DNA from: Drosophila persimilis
Lineage: Eukaryota > Arthropoda > Insecta > Diptera > Drosophilidae
Assembly (NCBI RefSeq): GCF_003286085.1
Contig: NW_020825298.1
Coordinates: 2,666,001 to 2,730,000, forward strand
DNA length: 64,000 nucleotides
Direction: 5' to 3'
Positions 1 to 11,943 of this stretch are shown piece after piece. A model generated the notes under the pieces. That model had not been told where the DNA came from and ran no database searches. It saw only the letters and a list, made by a program, of their open reading frames with translations. The translations under genes were made by a program, and so were the position numbers. Within the stretch, counting starts at the first letter, position 1. The number at the start of each line of letters is the position of its first letter.

Positions 1-128
1 GGGATGGGATGGGATGCCGAGACGATCGTCTGACATTTGCAGTGATTATATGTACATATTTTTTAGATTTTGGGCCAAAAGTCAAGCGACTAATCCACCT
101 GTCCACATCACTTGGTAGTTTTTCTTAC

Positions 129-535
129 TTGCGCATCTCGTTCATGGCATCGAAGGAGCGGGTTGTGTGCTGCTCGTTGCTGTATTGTCCCACTGTGCCG
201 CGCTCCTTGCCGTTGGGCCGCTGGACGTGCTTCTGGGAGCTCTCGTCCAGGGAGTTTTGCGAAGCATAGCGGAGCAGGCAGCTTCCTCGTTCCAGGCCAC
301 TGCCCTCGGCAGCGGTGTTCTGTTGCGCCTGCTGCAGCAGACGTTGCCGCTGGACTGCCACCACGCCCACGGCAGCCCCCAGTCCTGGCGGAGCAGGAGC
401 TGGCAGCTCTATGCCCACACCCGCGCCCCCACCCACAGCATTCCCCTGGCCTGCTGCTGCAGCTGCTGCATTTGGTGGCTGCTGCTGTTGCTGGTTCTGT
501 TGCTGTTGAGGATTGCCATTGCTTAGATTGCTCAT
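129..535 (-). CDS. kel: Ring canal kelch protein, first coding exon (partial gene)
   Basis: This is the N-terminal exon of kelch, the BTB-Kelch (Cul3 adaptor) protein that organises actin in ovarian ring canals. The exon encodes a Q/P/A-rich leader followed by SQNSLDESSQKHVQRPNG and YSNEQHTTRSFDAMNEMRK. I recognise these as the segment just before the BTB domain of Drosophila kelch. The frame ends at a consensus donor (CAA|GTAAGA) at 129/128, in phase 2. The BTB and Kelch repeats lie beyond the left edge, and bases 1-128 are the start of that intron. I chose the ATG at 535 (MSNLSNGN). An in-frame ATG at 580 would add 15 residues, and an in-frame stop directly precedes it. kel is the classic Drosophila case of UGA readthrough, but that stop is outside the window. 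Confidence 0.88.
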
Positions 536-646
536 AATACCGATCGTGTACTTGGTTAACAATGCACTCAGAGCTATCATTCAGCGGCGTCGTTCACAGC
601 ACGCGCGCTAACAAAAAAATGTACAATAATTAACAAATAAGTTCTA

Positions 647-753
647 CAGTGTGACCGCGGATGTATTGATACAATATACGGTCTGCCCCTCAGAAGTATA
701 CCGAAATATACAGTCTCATTTTCAAAATATACCGTAAATATACTGACGAATTC
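647..753 (-). promoter_or_regulatory. kel core promoter: Motif 1 / Motif 6 composite
   Basis: Read on the minus strand this contains GTCAGTATATTTACGGTATA, then TATATTTCGGTATA-like repeats, a CAGACCGTATATT block, and finally GGTCACACTG at about 656-647. The last matches Drosophila core promoter Motif 1 (the M1BP site), and the TATATTT blocks match Motif 6. The composite sits about 110 bp upstream of the kel ATG with Motif 1 nearest the gene, as expected for a TATA-less housekeeping promoter. Nearly the same roughly 100 bp arrangement precedes Grip71, the FAF2 orthologue and RFeSP in this window. Confidence 0.75.
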
Positions 754-1000
754 AAGTTCTTTATTGCTCAATTTGATGTTCCGTCAAATATTATTAGCTA
801 GCTAGAACGTTTAGCCCTGATCACATAATTTTACCCAATTGATGAATCAATTTTCTACAGGATATGCTTATTTTAATCTCTCTTTGTTTTGTAGTGTGTC
901 TAAAATAATGTCTAAACATTTCCTCGATTCTAAACATTTCTGCAGACTCCCATTCAAGGAGATCAAAACAGAGAGCCATAACATTTTTGAAGAGAGCCCC

Positions 1001-1030
1001 AGAAATATACCGTAAATATGACGACGAATT
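1001..1030 (-). promoter_or_regulatory. Isolated partial copy of the Motif 6-type promoter block
   Basis: The core AAATATACCGTAAATAT-GACGAATT recurs here about 250 bp upstream of the kel promoter, in the same orientation but without a nearby GGTCACACTG. It may be an accessory or decayed copy of the promoter block. No minus-strand gene start sits directly to its left, so it could serve kel or be inert. The rest of 754-1542 is AT-rich and shows nothing else I can name. Confidence 0.4.
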
Positions 1031-1542
1031 TTCTACAATACTGGCTAATTGGGTTTAAACAAAGAAGGTGAACAAAAATGTATTTTTTTGTACATGGTAA
1101 CTACACACTTGCTACATATAAACAGCATACATATGTATTTATAAAAAAAATCTCGATAGTGATAATGATATTTTTCGGACCAATATATTGCGATGCCAAT
1201 TTTAGCGTTGCCCATCACTGCACACTTGTTTAGCGGGTGAAATAATTTAATTCAAATGCTAGGCATGTGGAAGAAGCAAGGACAATGGTGATTAGGTATA
1301 TGTGTCTTAGGTATTAGGTCTGGTAAATCCAATCGTTTCCACGGATGTCCTGTCGCCTGTCCGTAAATTTAAGCATCCTCGATTGCCAAATTGTCCATGG
1401 GTTTCCTGAAGGATGATTGAAACGCGGAATATCGCTACTAGTTCCCCCAAAAATACGAAATGTGTGTATCACAGTCGTATTTTGAAAAAGCGTACACTCT
1501 AAAGTTTTTATTACTATACTTTTGTATTGAGAATTTTTGGAA

Positions 1543-1831
1543 ATGGTGGAAGCTAAAAAGTGCTCAAAGAAAGAAACTTACAAGCCAAAAAAGGTCGCCC
1601 GCCTCACCAATAAAGCCTATTTAAACTTTTTACGAAATTTCAAGAAAAAAAATAGCGGACTCCTGCCGCGAGAGATGGTCATGCGTGGTACTAAGGCTTG
1701 GTGTCGACTAAACAAACAGCAGAAGGAGAGATACCGCAAAATGGTAAGCAGCAATCACGGTCAAAAAAATTCTTTATATTCTTACGTTTATCTTTGATAT
1801 CCAGCAGAAAAGCACCAAGCGCCGTTGCTAG
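1543..1831 (+). CDS. MST-HMG-box sperm nuclear basic protein-like, two exons
   Basis: Exons are 1543-1743 and 1805-1831, joined across a 61-bp GT-AG intron (ATG|GTAAGC ... CCAG|CAG). The product is about 75 residues, very basic, with Cys near both ends and the tail KSTKRRC. Residues around AYLNFLRNFKKKNSGL and GTKAWCRLNKQQKERYRKM match the MST-HMG box of Drosophila protamine-like sperm proteins (Mst35B, Mst77F, Prtl99C family): aromatic-Leu-Arg-Phe helix 1, a conserved Trp-Cys, and a basic helix. An AATAAA follows the TAG almost at once, giving the very short 3'UTR common in testis genes. A TTG upstream is in frame, but the first ATG is at 1543. The gene lies between the kel promoter and the 3' end of Socs36E, on the opposite strand. 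The function in packing sperm DNA is inferred from family resemblance only. Confidence 0.62.
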
Positions 1832-1833
1832 CT

Positions 1834-1839
1834 AATAAA
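1834..1839 (+). terminator. Poly(A) signal of the MST-HMG-box gene
   Basis: AATAAA lies within a few bases of the TAG (context TAGCTAATAAAGGG), implying a 3'UTR of only a few tens of bases. Confidence 0.5.
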
Positions 1840-1859
1840 GGGTAACCATAACATTCCCT

Positions 1860-3113
1860 TAACCAAAGCATAATTCGATCGGTTTGAAAAAACCAGCAAA
1901 GGGGCAACATAGTACCATCCTAGTGTTTCTAAATAGCCATTGCGTCGTTGCCGAACCCAGAGGAAAACCAGACTGAGACTGCTTAGTCTTAGCCTTTGCT
2001 AAAATATGCCATTAGTGTCGTAAATATCTAGTGTAATTGAAATTAAATAATGTCTAGTCCTTTATATTGAATTCTACTTCTTTTTATAAAGGATATACTG
2101 CGAAGGAGTATATATATTCAGCCTTTCTATAAATTCCCATTTTCCATGCATGCTCTCTACCGCTGCGGGTAGATTGTAGAGGTGTCAAAATGATCCATGG
2201 ATCCACAAGGTATGGTATGTAGAAAGTGCAAAGAGACCTCGAGCCTCTCCATTGAACCCCATTTGAAAGAAAAAACAAACATATTTGAATTCATTGCTAA
2301 ATTTGATCATCAACTTTATTTGTTTTGGCTTTTTGTATTTTCGGGGATACTCATGCTCATCAACAGTTTTGGATATGTAAAATATGTTAGGGTCTTGGAA
2401 ACAACTGCTTACTGAATGTTTACGAATAACAGCAACCACCTAATTAGGAATACATGTATCTTTTATCTTGCATCTTGTATATTTGTATATTGGATATTGC
2501 TTAACTATAGCTAATACGAAGATCCAGAATATGTACAATCGAACGGTTTTCCTTTATATGTATGCGGAAAACTTCTTTGAATAAATAAATACAATGTATA
2601 TGTACGAGCGGACATACATAAATACATATAAATAAATGAAATTATTTGAAATTTGGCTAATGAGAGAGAGTTTTTACACTAACTATTTTGTATTTCATAT
2701 ACGCATCCGATCTACTATATATAGTATTGATATATGTAGATACAACTGTTCATATTTACACATAATTTAGATTCCATAAATTACAGTTAATGGTTTTGAA
2801 ATAAATACGTACTATACATCGAAATATTACGAGAAATACTTTTCCTTGCGGGAAAACAAAATGCAGATCGAGTTTTCCTAGCAATACTTATCATAGGAGA
2901 GTGGAGGTAGGGGTAGGGTTTGGGTAGGGGAGGAATTGCATTAAGCGATAATACTTAGTAATAGTACAATTAATTAGATTTGATTTTGATTCCACACTTT
3001 TTGTTTTTTGGAGGCTTTTTCCGTATAGTTTTCCTATACCTTTATGGTGGCGGCACACGATGCACTGGGATTGTCTCTAGTTGAGTTTTGGTTTTAATTC
3101 TTGCTGCGTTGCA
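1860..3113. other. AT-rich interval, probably Socs36E 3'UTR plus intergenic DNA
   Basis: No supported gene lies here. The right part (about 2000-3113) is probably 3'UTR of Socs36E on the minus strand. Short open frames at 2084-2440 overlap on both strands, have AT-driven composition and no recognisable domain. Confidence 0.5.
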
Positions 3114-3437
3114 TCAGGCGTTGCGCTTGCTGCGCTGCAGCGTTGCCATGGGCTGATAACAGTTTAGATTCGACGACATCCGGCCCAAGGCAACGGCCAT
3201 GCGATGGGGCAGCCGGCACAGCTGCTCTTGTAGATTCGATGAGACAGCTCGATGAGGCCGCCTTCCGCTGGTTGCAGCCTGCCTGCTGTCCTGCAATCGG
3301 ACCACCTCCTCATCGGGCTGCACATAGGACAGGTGCACGATGTTGACACCCTCATCGTCATCGTCGCTGTCCACTTCCTCGTAGTAGAAGAAGCCCATCG
3401 GCTGCTGGTTTGCCGGATGAGCCGAATGGGCCGCGGA
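3114..3437 (-). other. In-frame 107-codon extension after the Socs36E stop (readthrough candidate)
   Basis: After the Socs36E TAG (3438-3440) the same frame stays open for 107 codons and ends with TGA at 3114. The extension begins with S-A-A-H-S and contains GFFYYEEVDSDDDDEG, VNIVHLSYVQPDEEVVRLQD and a C-terminus rich in Leu and Arg ending QRSKRNA. Codon choice is strongly coding-like (CTG, GTG, CAG, GAG, ATC). No acceptor is needed because the frame is continuous. Either the stop is leaky, or the extension is a relic of a longer ancestral protein, or a nonsense change truncated this allele. Confidence 0.55.
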
Positions 3438-5542
3438 CTATACGTTGCCGTAGAACGGTGCCGGTGTGTGGGCATCGCAGGGCTTGACGCGCAGCTTCTG
3501 CTTGTAGTGGTACTCCTTGAGGTAGCTCTTCAGTGGCCCCGGCAGCTCCAGCTGATTGATGCCATCGTAGCTGGTGCTCGAGACGATCGTGGCTCGCGCC
3601 AGCTGCTGCAGCGAGAAGGTCTGTCTCCTATGCAGCGGCATGGTCAGGCAGGGTTCGAAGAACATCACGCAGGATGGGTCCTTGTAGTGCTCCAGCAGGC
3701 CCGTCACAGTGGGCGCGGTAAACACGCACGGATCATGACAGTCGAAGCTATTGAAAGGGAAAACCTCAATTAGTTGGGAGTTCGTTTTGCAAGAAAGGAG
3801 ACTTGTCAGGACTTACCTAAACTTGTGGCCACTCTGCTCGATGCGCGCGTGCAACGATCTTCCATATTTGCGGAATGTAACTGAGAAGAGGAACTCCTCC
3901 TGGGCCGAGTCGCGCAGCAGGAAAGTGCCCTCGGGCTTGCCCTCGAGCAGATGCTCCGCCTCATAGCGGTCCATCTTGCCCCAGTAGAAGCTGCTGTTGA
4001 TGATCCGCTCCAGATCGGGGACCAGGCAATGCATAAAGTCTATCTGCGAATGCACGGTCACGCTGCGACGGCCATAGGTGAGACGCACTGGAGGACCCTG
4101 CTGCGGATCCAGCTGCTGCTGCTGCAGGTGTGGGAGAAGCGGTGCCGGCGCCGGCTCCGTGACCAGACGAATGTTGGGGCCCACTGTTACCCGGGCATTG
4201 GGTGACTCCACCACAAACTGCGGCGAGCTGATTCGGATGATGACATCACCATTCGCCGGGGCTGTCCAAATCGCCAACTGACTTGGCTCTGGCACCGCCA
4301 CGGAGTTCCGTTTCCTCTGTGTCTGCAGCCGCTGCTGGGGAATCCCCAAGCCGCTTCCGCTGGCCCCACTGAGAGTGGGTGGCGTCGACCGGCGATCTGC
4401 CGTGCGAGATTTCCTGCTGGTCACCGCGGAGGATGACGATGATGTGCTGCTTTCCTTCTTATCCTTGCTGGAGTCGAGCATATCTCTGAAGCCCCTCAGG
4501 GCGTCCCGGCACTTGCACTTGCAGCAGCGTCGCTTGGAGCTGGTTGGTGCTGCTGCTGCTGCTGCCGCTGCCGCTGCTGCGGCCGTGGATTCTGTTGCCC
4601 CCATGGACAGGGCTTTGCTGCTGCGACTCCGACAGCAACTGTTTCCGCTGGCGGCACTCCCTCTAGGAGCTGTTCCAAGAAAATCGAAAAAGAAATAAAC
4701 ATTGCCTAATGAGTAATCTGTGGGGCTGTCATTATATGAGTTGCTTCCTCACCTTGCTTGCTGTTTCTGTTGCTATTGCTGACGCTAGGGCCGATGTGTT
4801 GTGCTCCCGTCGACAACATTTCGCTGACTGGCAGCGACTCGAGCACCTCGCAGTACTCAACGACTTCGGCCTCGTGGCTGTGCTGGTGACGCCGACGCAG
4901 CAGCGACTCATCCACATCATCATCATCATCATCATCATCAGCAGCAGCGTTAGCGTCAGCGTCGGCGTCGTGGACGTCGTTCAATTGTAGCGTACTTATC
5001 GCTGCCTCAGCCACAATGTTCCCGACTCCGACACCACTTCCCGCTAAATTGTTGTTATTCACGAGCTGTTGTCTCTCGGTTTTTGGCGCTTCCGTTGAAC
5101 TGCCAGCAGTTCGATTTGACACCGCAACCGATCCGACACCAACACCGACTCCGAGCCCAAGTCCGCCTCCGGAACTCGCCAGCGCCCTCGCCTCCACCAC
5201 AATCTGCTGTTCATTTGCATTTAGCGTGTCCGCAGACAGGGCGGCGGCAGCGACGGCGATACCTTGCACCTCCTCCTCCTCGTGGAGCACCTGACCACCA
5301 TTGCCATTCTCCATTTTGGCCAATTGAATTTTGATTATGATTTGACGCACTTCCGAGCTGGCGGCGTCCGTTTGTGCTACGATTTCCTCCACTAGTTGCA
5401 CCTGCTGGGGCTGTTCCTCTGCCAGGCTGATTGCTTCGTCTTCCACTTCCACTTCCTCGAGTCTCTTCTGTTGGGTATTGCTGGAGTTGTTCTTGTCCTG
5501 ACTGGCAACGCGTACAGTTGGCTTGCTGAAGTGATGACCCAT
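3438..5542 (-). CDS. Socs36E: Suppressor of cytokine signalling 36E (SH2 + SOCS box)
   Basis: Coding exons are 5542-4753, 4669-3817 and 3747-3438, with GT-AG introns whose phases agree, giving 650 residues. The N-terminal half is low-complexity (acidic, Ala-, Gly-Val-rich). An SH2 domain at about residues 491-590 contains [20 protein letters not shown] and the phosphotyrosine-binding FLLRDS motif. A C-terminal SOCS box contains [10 protein letters not shown] and [12 protein letters not shown]. The family dampens JAK/STAT and EGFR signalling by recruiting Elongin B/C-Cullin E3 ligase to activated receptors. The start ATG (MGHHFSKP) lies 50 bp inside an exon with a good acceptor (TTTGCAG at 5593). 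A 5' exon far upstream (about 18349-18650) and STAT sites in the intervening intron suggest negative feedback. The frame continues past the stop (see 3114-3437). Confidence 0.93.
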
Positions 5543-7680
5543 TGGAAGCTCTGTCTGTCCGCTCTGTGGAGAGTCTTCTCTGTTCTTTCGATCTGCAAAG
5601 CGGAGGGAATAGAGGTGATATCTGATTAGACTTTATTGTGGGATATTCTTGGGATTATAAAGGGTTTTTTCATGCTGCAACAAGTCTATTCCGGGATAGG
5701 GCTTATCTTTATTACTGCTGCTGTTTCTATGTACAGATCAGATTATATTTTACTCGGGAGTTAGCACATTTTTAATATTTACAGTCTGAGCACACAAACA
5801 CCACACACTCGCACACTCACACAATCGTTTCGCAACTTCCAGAAATAGTAGTCGCCGAGAGTCGAGGGAACCAGTTTTGCCCGTTCCTCTTCTCCGGCAG
5901 CGTGTGAAATGTCTTGACCTACAGCAATCTTCCCAGACATGGTGGGGGCTTCACCCATTACCCCATCCTCAATCCTCATTCCCGACTTAATTAGTTGCTT
6001 AGTGGAGAGATAAGTTGGGATATGTGTACAGGGAGGGAGGGCTGCTCCTGGGGGTCTCCAGCGAAGCAATCTACGGTCAAATGGGCAATTGAATGCAGTC
6101 CCACCCCCACCCCCACCCCGAAGACCAGCACATGCCCTCTCAAAGACCATGTACTCTTGCTCCCCCACGAACTGACTCATCCGAGGCGGCGCGACGAGCG
6201 AAACCAGAGAGAGATCTTCATCATGATGATGATGATGCTGCTGATAAACAATGGCATACCAATCCCACGCATCAGTTCTCCCAAGAAGTAATATGCTCAT
6301 CCTATTTATAGGCATGCCCTGCCCTGCCCCCGTCCCTAGCACTCCACACACACACTCACACATGTGCTTCGACCCCCCCAGCACCACCAGCACCACCATC
6401 AAACCCGTCTGACTTCTAGGTCAATGCGGCTTATCATCTGTATGGAAATTGGAAACCCCATAATCGACAAAGAAAACGAAATGAAACGAAACGAAACGGA
6501 ACCCTGGCCTGGCCTGGCCACAGCACACACACCACACACCACACACCACACGGAGCGAAACAGTAAGCCCCCATTCATGAGAAATTGTTAATATTATTCA
6601 CTGATAACTCAATTCAATCACAACCACAAAATGTGGGCCTGTCCCATTTGCAATTCCAATCTGTCTGCCTTCGCTTCTGAGTAATTACTTTCGCACTAGC
6701 CAAAATCGGAATCCTTATCGCCCCCCACTTACTCGTAATTTAACCACTAAGAAGATGCGTCATCTTCCGCCCTAAGTGTGGTGTTAGGAAAGAATGGTGC
6801 AGGGGCAGGAATTCGACATGACAACGGGGCCAAAGCACAGGTTAATGAGTCACCCACGGCCACATCCATCCACTGTCCTACCCTTTCGTCTGCTATTCGT
6901 AGAAACTCTTGTGGTTTGCCCAACTGGAGCTCTGCGGCCGGTCGTTCTGCGTTAATTGAGTTGTTCGATGGTGAAATAACTAGATCACCGATCAGCTGAT
7001 TGCACAACTGATTGATCGATAGGCGATCAGTCACGAAAGTTCTTTACATTTACTTCCTAGAGAGGGAAGTCCCCAAATACCATATCGAGAAGGATGATCA
7101 TTGAAAGAATGATCATTGCACTTAAGAATACTATATACAAATCCTAAAGATTCATTAATTCACTTGACCTCTTTGATGAGTTTAATGAACCTTGTTGATA
7201 GTCTAGAATAATTAAAATCTTAAGGGAATCCCTGCCAATTAACGAAATTAAAAGAAAGACGTCGCATGGCAGATAGCAAGAGCCTCAAAACGGATGACAT
7301 ATAGGGCCCGGGAGATCCCTAATTAATAGTCTTTACGTATAGGAATCTCCCACATAATATCTCACTGTCGCAGTGCGGCAGGCGTTTATAATTATACAGT
7401 ACTCAAAAAAATATGATTGGAGATAACTTTTAATCAGTTCTTTCTAGGGAATACAACGCCAATCTGTCTCTCAAGTTGGAAATTAATAAATTGAAATTTG
7501 TCGCAGTACAACATCGAATAAATAACCCCGAAGTAACCTCTATTTTGGTCATAAATAAAACGGAATTTCCTCCGTAAAGATTGTAATCACTTGATGGCGA
7601 TTATTATTTTTAAAAATTATAAACAACACGTTACCTGTACAATCAAGAGCATGGCTTAAACGGAAATTCGGGTTTATCAG

Positions 7681-8171
7681 TTCCCCGAATACGAATGTGA
7701 ATACGAACACGAATAGTGTTTTTATAGCTGCAATCGCACAGTTTTGTAGAATTCCCGTGCCAATATAGATTCCGAAAATTCATCGGAACTATGATTATTA
7801 TTATTATGATTATCACTTTTCCTCGCACATGCTCCGCACTGCACTCTCTGGGCCCCCCTGCAGCCTACCGTCTATCGGAAAGCACACAAGCTGCTATAAT
7901 GTTTTCCCTGGAATTCCCTCTAACCGAAAAGAGCACTCAAGTTAATCACTTAACGAGTAATATTTCTACTTGTGCTGTGCCTAATCAAACACTCAAACGC
8001 TCGAACAGCGAAGCGCTGAAACGCTGGAACCCTGGAACGCTGAAACACTGCCACAATCCAGGCAATTAACAGTGCATACATTTCCACAAGTTTTCCCGAA
8101 ACGACAAGCCGAAACAAACCGAGAAATATCAAAGCAAACGATCCACAAAGTCAAAGCCCAACTTCCGGGAA
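7681..8171. promoter_or_regulatory. Two STAT consensus sites
   Basis: TTCCCCGAA at 7681-7689 and TTCCGGGAA at 8163-8171 fit the Stat92E consensus TTCNNNGAA. TTCNNNNGAA variants lie between or near them (about 7778, 7904, 8301). All are within the Socs36E first intron. Confidence 0.45.
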
Positions 8172-10531
8172 ATGCGAGCCCAAAAGCGGGTCTGAGACGG
8201 GAACGGGGCAGGGGGCTGGCTGAAACAGTCAAAATTGGCAGCCTTTTAACGAGAATTCAAATTATAAATGAAATTATTTACGTGGAAGTGGGGGCCCCCG
8301 TTCCGTTGAAATTATGGAGTGTCTGTCTGTTTATAATTCGATTTGTATTCACCGTTAGCAGCGCTGTCTAACGGCACTCGTACTTAACATAGAAGTACAG
8401 TTCGCGGCGGGGCACGTGCTGCAATCGATTTCAGATGAATCGACTTAATCGAGTGAGTAATCAGTGTGCATGTCATACAACGAATGATTAAATATCTAAC
8501 CACCAACAGACAGAGACAGAGAGATAGGGAGAGAGAGAGACGGGGAGCACCGCTAGTGAGTGATCCAACCATTATTATGTGTATATTTACGACTATGATG
8601 AAATACAGAAAAAGCCAGCGACTTGAACTCAAGATTCAACTTCTGATTCCAAGAGGCCCGCATGAGGCGACAGCCAAGTCAGCTAACAACATTTTTTCAA
8701 TGGAAATACAAAACTGAAACAGCAGATAAAAGCCCGCAAGGGATCGTACGAGACTCGAGGCAGGGGCCAGAGGACAGAAGACAGAAGCAGCAGAACGCAG
8801 TTTAGGTAGTCCCATGAGTCACAGGATGACGACTCCACTCCGCTGTCTCCTGGAGCTCTGACGGTCTGACGGCCTGTCGGTCGGGGCTCTCTGCAGCGGC
8901 GTGCATGTTTATCAGCCGGCCTGGCACTTTTCAGAGGCCGGCCCGGCCCTCCGGCCCGATACGATCCGATCCGATCCCAGTGCTAAACTCTTTCCTTCCA
9001 CTTTTTGCTTTCGGTTTTTGTATTGTTGCCAGCCGGAGAGCGCAGAGCAGCTGAAGTTTTGTTTCGTTTTCGCTGGTGTTGTTGTTGTTGCTGTTGTTGG
9101 ACTGCAGACAATGCGGAATTTCGTCAGAAAACCAAATACAGATAATGATCTAATACATAACTTGCCCAAAGTAAAAAACGGCGATAAACGCTGGCTAAAG
9201 AGCGGCCAGGGCGAAGGCGAAGGCAATGGAGAGAAAGAAAGCCAAAAGCAAAAATTTGAATGGCTAATAAGGGACTCCCGGATGAATGGGGAATGGAATG
9301 GAATAGGGGGAATCACCTCTGAAAATTAACACCAAAGGTAGGATACCTCAAATAAAAGCTAATTCGAAGTGGAGCAGGAAATAAATCCCCAAACGAAACC
9401 AATTTTAAGGAAATTTGCATTTTAAATAAATGTTTATTTCATTGAATTTGGATATGTATTAATACAAAATTTGCATTTCTATTTCTGTTAAAAAAGAAAA
9501 TACATTTTAATTTATTTTTAAATTGAAATGTCCCAAAGGGAAACAAGTTTTTGGTGGCTGAACGCTTGGCTGATTGCCTCGCGAAGTGGTAGCTGGGAAA
9601 GTAGTATAAACCATAACAAATTCACAAGTGAACGTGCATTCAAATTGTTTAGAGGAGGATATCGAATATATCACCTTGTTTGTAGTCGGAACTTTGTTGC
9701 AGCAGCATCAGCCGAAAGCTCAGATCAAACGCAACGGCGATGAGAGATAAAACAGAGCGCAAGCTTCAGCGGGAGAGAGAGCTTATGGAGAGGGAGAACA
9801 GAACAACAAACCAAAGCAGAAGCAGACAATTATGCTCGACGGCATTTGCTTACAGGTACGTACGTACATGTGTAAACTGAATCCTCTTGATAAAGTATTC
9901 AACGTTAGACATATTATACCTGAATAATAACACCAGATATTACAAATTACATTGTTCCTGAATATCGCGAACTCAGCAATGACCACACGCGACAGTCTAT
10001 AAATAGCCCCAAGGAAAACTGAAAACTGAAATTTCATAACCCGTTTTCTAAGCCATACAATCAATGTATTACTTTTATCTGTGAGCGAAAATTATTTCGT
10101 ACATGGACCGCGCCCCGCCAAGGTCCGTTATTAAAAACCCATTTGGAAGCCAGCACACTCGAAATGACTCTGTAACCTTCCCACCAGCCCGACAAGAAAC
10201 AAGAAACAGCAAACAACAAAGATCTGACCTGGCTGGCTACACGAGTGCGCGGTGTGTACCGGGTACTGGTACTCGCATGTACAATATTGTAGTATTATGT
10301 TTTACGCAGAAATTGTCACAACAGAAACGAGAAAAAAAATGAATTGCGGTCAACGAGACAAATGGGGGACGACGCGACGCGAAGCGACGCGGAATGTAGG
10401 CAAGTGCAAAACCGAACGAACCACCACACAAAGGAGCACAAGAGTCGGACACAACGAAACGGAGAGCACCCTACAGCACCACAGCACCCTACGCCCTGTG
10501 TCTGGGGAGATTCTTTTCTTATAATTCCCCC

Positions 10532-10552
10532 TTCCCGGAAATTTTCTGGGAA
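10532..10552. promoter_or_regulatory. Tandem STAT consensus pair
   Basis: TTCCCGGAA (10532-10540) is followed after three bases by TTCTGGGAA (10544-10552). Such close pairs favour cooperative STAT dimer binding. TTCNNNNGAA variants follow at about 10588 and 10683. This lies within the Socs36E intron. Confidence 0.55.
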
Positions 10553-11836
10553 GATGAAAATGACAAAAAGTTTGATTGATTGGTTTCGTGAGAAATTAAT
10601 ACTGAATTTTACAGCTGAAATGTCTGGAATTTTGTACCACGATTGCTGTATCTTGTCTGTAAGCCTTTTCCCCCAATTCCATTTCCGAAGAAATGTATCT
10701 GTTTTTGTGTAATCAAATATGTTTTTTCCGTTTACGGAATGATCAGAAAGAAGGCGGCTTAATGCGAGTGCAACAAGCTCTCTCCCACAACCGATGTACT
10801 CATCCACCAACCTCAAGTCAACTCCAATGAGAAGAAACCTCAACAAAAGTCAGCGCCGACGACGACGGGTGGGATCGGGTCCGGGGCCGAGGCCGAGGAG
10901 AACTGTAGGATTTTAAAGCGAATTCAATTACTTTTTGTTGCTGCCGACGGTGCTTCTTTTGTCGTTTTTTTTTGTAAGAGTATTTCTCTCATTTTGTTTC
11001 TTTTTTGTGCTTTGTATTTACTTGGAATTCGCAAATGAACTTCGCTTGAAAATAAAATCCCATGCAAAAACGGAGCAGCAGAGTGTTCGACAGAGACAGC
11101 GACAGCAGGGCAGGGCAGGGCAGGGAAAGGTGCAGGGGGAGAGCGGGCTCCTGAGAAAGTGTATTCCATTTTGATATATTTTTTCACTGGAAAATTGAAA
11201 TGAGATTTATTTATTACGTTTTCGGGGTTGGGTCGCGGTCTGGTCCGGGGCCTACGGTGGGATTTCATTCGCAATTTGCCCATTCATTGCTGGCTCTTTT
11301 CGGGAAATAAATAAAAACAGAATATCTGAGTGTGATTCGGCATTCATACTTATTCGGAACTTTAATTAGCATTTCCAGTAAAATTCACTAAACAGGCACA
11401 AGCTTTTTATCGCCGCTCTCCTCTCTCTGGTAGCACCTGTCTGTCTGTCTCGCTCTTGCTGAAAAGTTCGTGACTGATTATGGTCGTATGGCGGGGGAGG
11501 GGCGTAGGAGATTTAAGGAGAAATCTACATTGACGTGTGCAAAGAATTTTGTTTATATTACGTTTTACGTTCAAAGTGGTTATCTCTCTCTCTCTCTATA
11601 TATATGTATATATATAGAAGTGTATATGCATATCTCTTTTTTTCTGTATATTTTATGGGTGGGTATATCCCTCATTCTCTATAGCGTATTTCTCTTATCA
11701 AAAGAGAGACTAGGTGTTGTGTCCACTATAAGCCCATACTTAAGCAGTGCTAGGTGCGACCGCGTTGATTATCTCTAGACCCAAAACGATAATAATGAAT
11801 ATAATAATATTAACATTTAATGTGAAAAGAGGCGAT

Positions 11837-11943
11837 TTCTTGGAAATTCGCACACAACTCTCACAGATACACCCGAAAGGCTCTACATGATAAATCCAGT
11901 CCAGACACACACATGCATGGACATGGAAATGGAATTCTTGGAA
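11837..11943. promoter_or_regulatory. Two identical STAT sites 98 bp apart
   Basis: TTCTTGGAA occurs at 11837-11845 and again at 11935-11943. The D. melanogaster Socs36E intronic fragment used in STAT reporter lines also carries two Stat92E sites, so this pair is a plausible counterpart. The correspondence is inferred and not aligned. Confidence 0.55.

Noticed and set aside
1-16. GGGATGGGATGGGATG looks telomere-like
   Set aside because: Only three units, inside a kel intron. No array.
112-537. Plus-strand open frames up to 141 codons
   Set aside because: Antisense shadows of the Q/A-rich kel exon, which has recognisable protein sequence on the other strand.
2197-2415. 72-codon plus frame with hydrophobic stretch
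   Set aside because: Overlaps an equally long antisense frame in AT-rich DNA. No domain, probably Socs36E 3'UTR.
3164-3475. 103-codon minus frame across the Socs36E stop
   Set aside because: Out of frame with the SOCS box. Shadow of the true frame and its extension.
5779-6402. 207-codon minus frame
   Set aside because: Driven by CA/GT and GGT repeats, no domain, inside the Socs36E intron.
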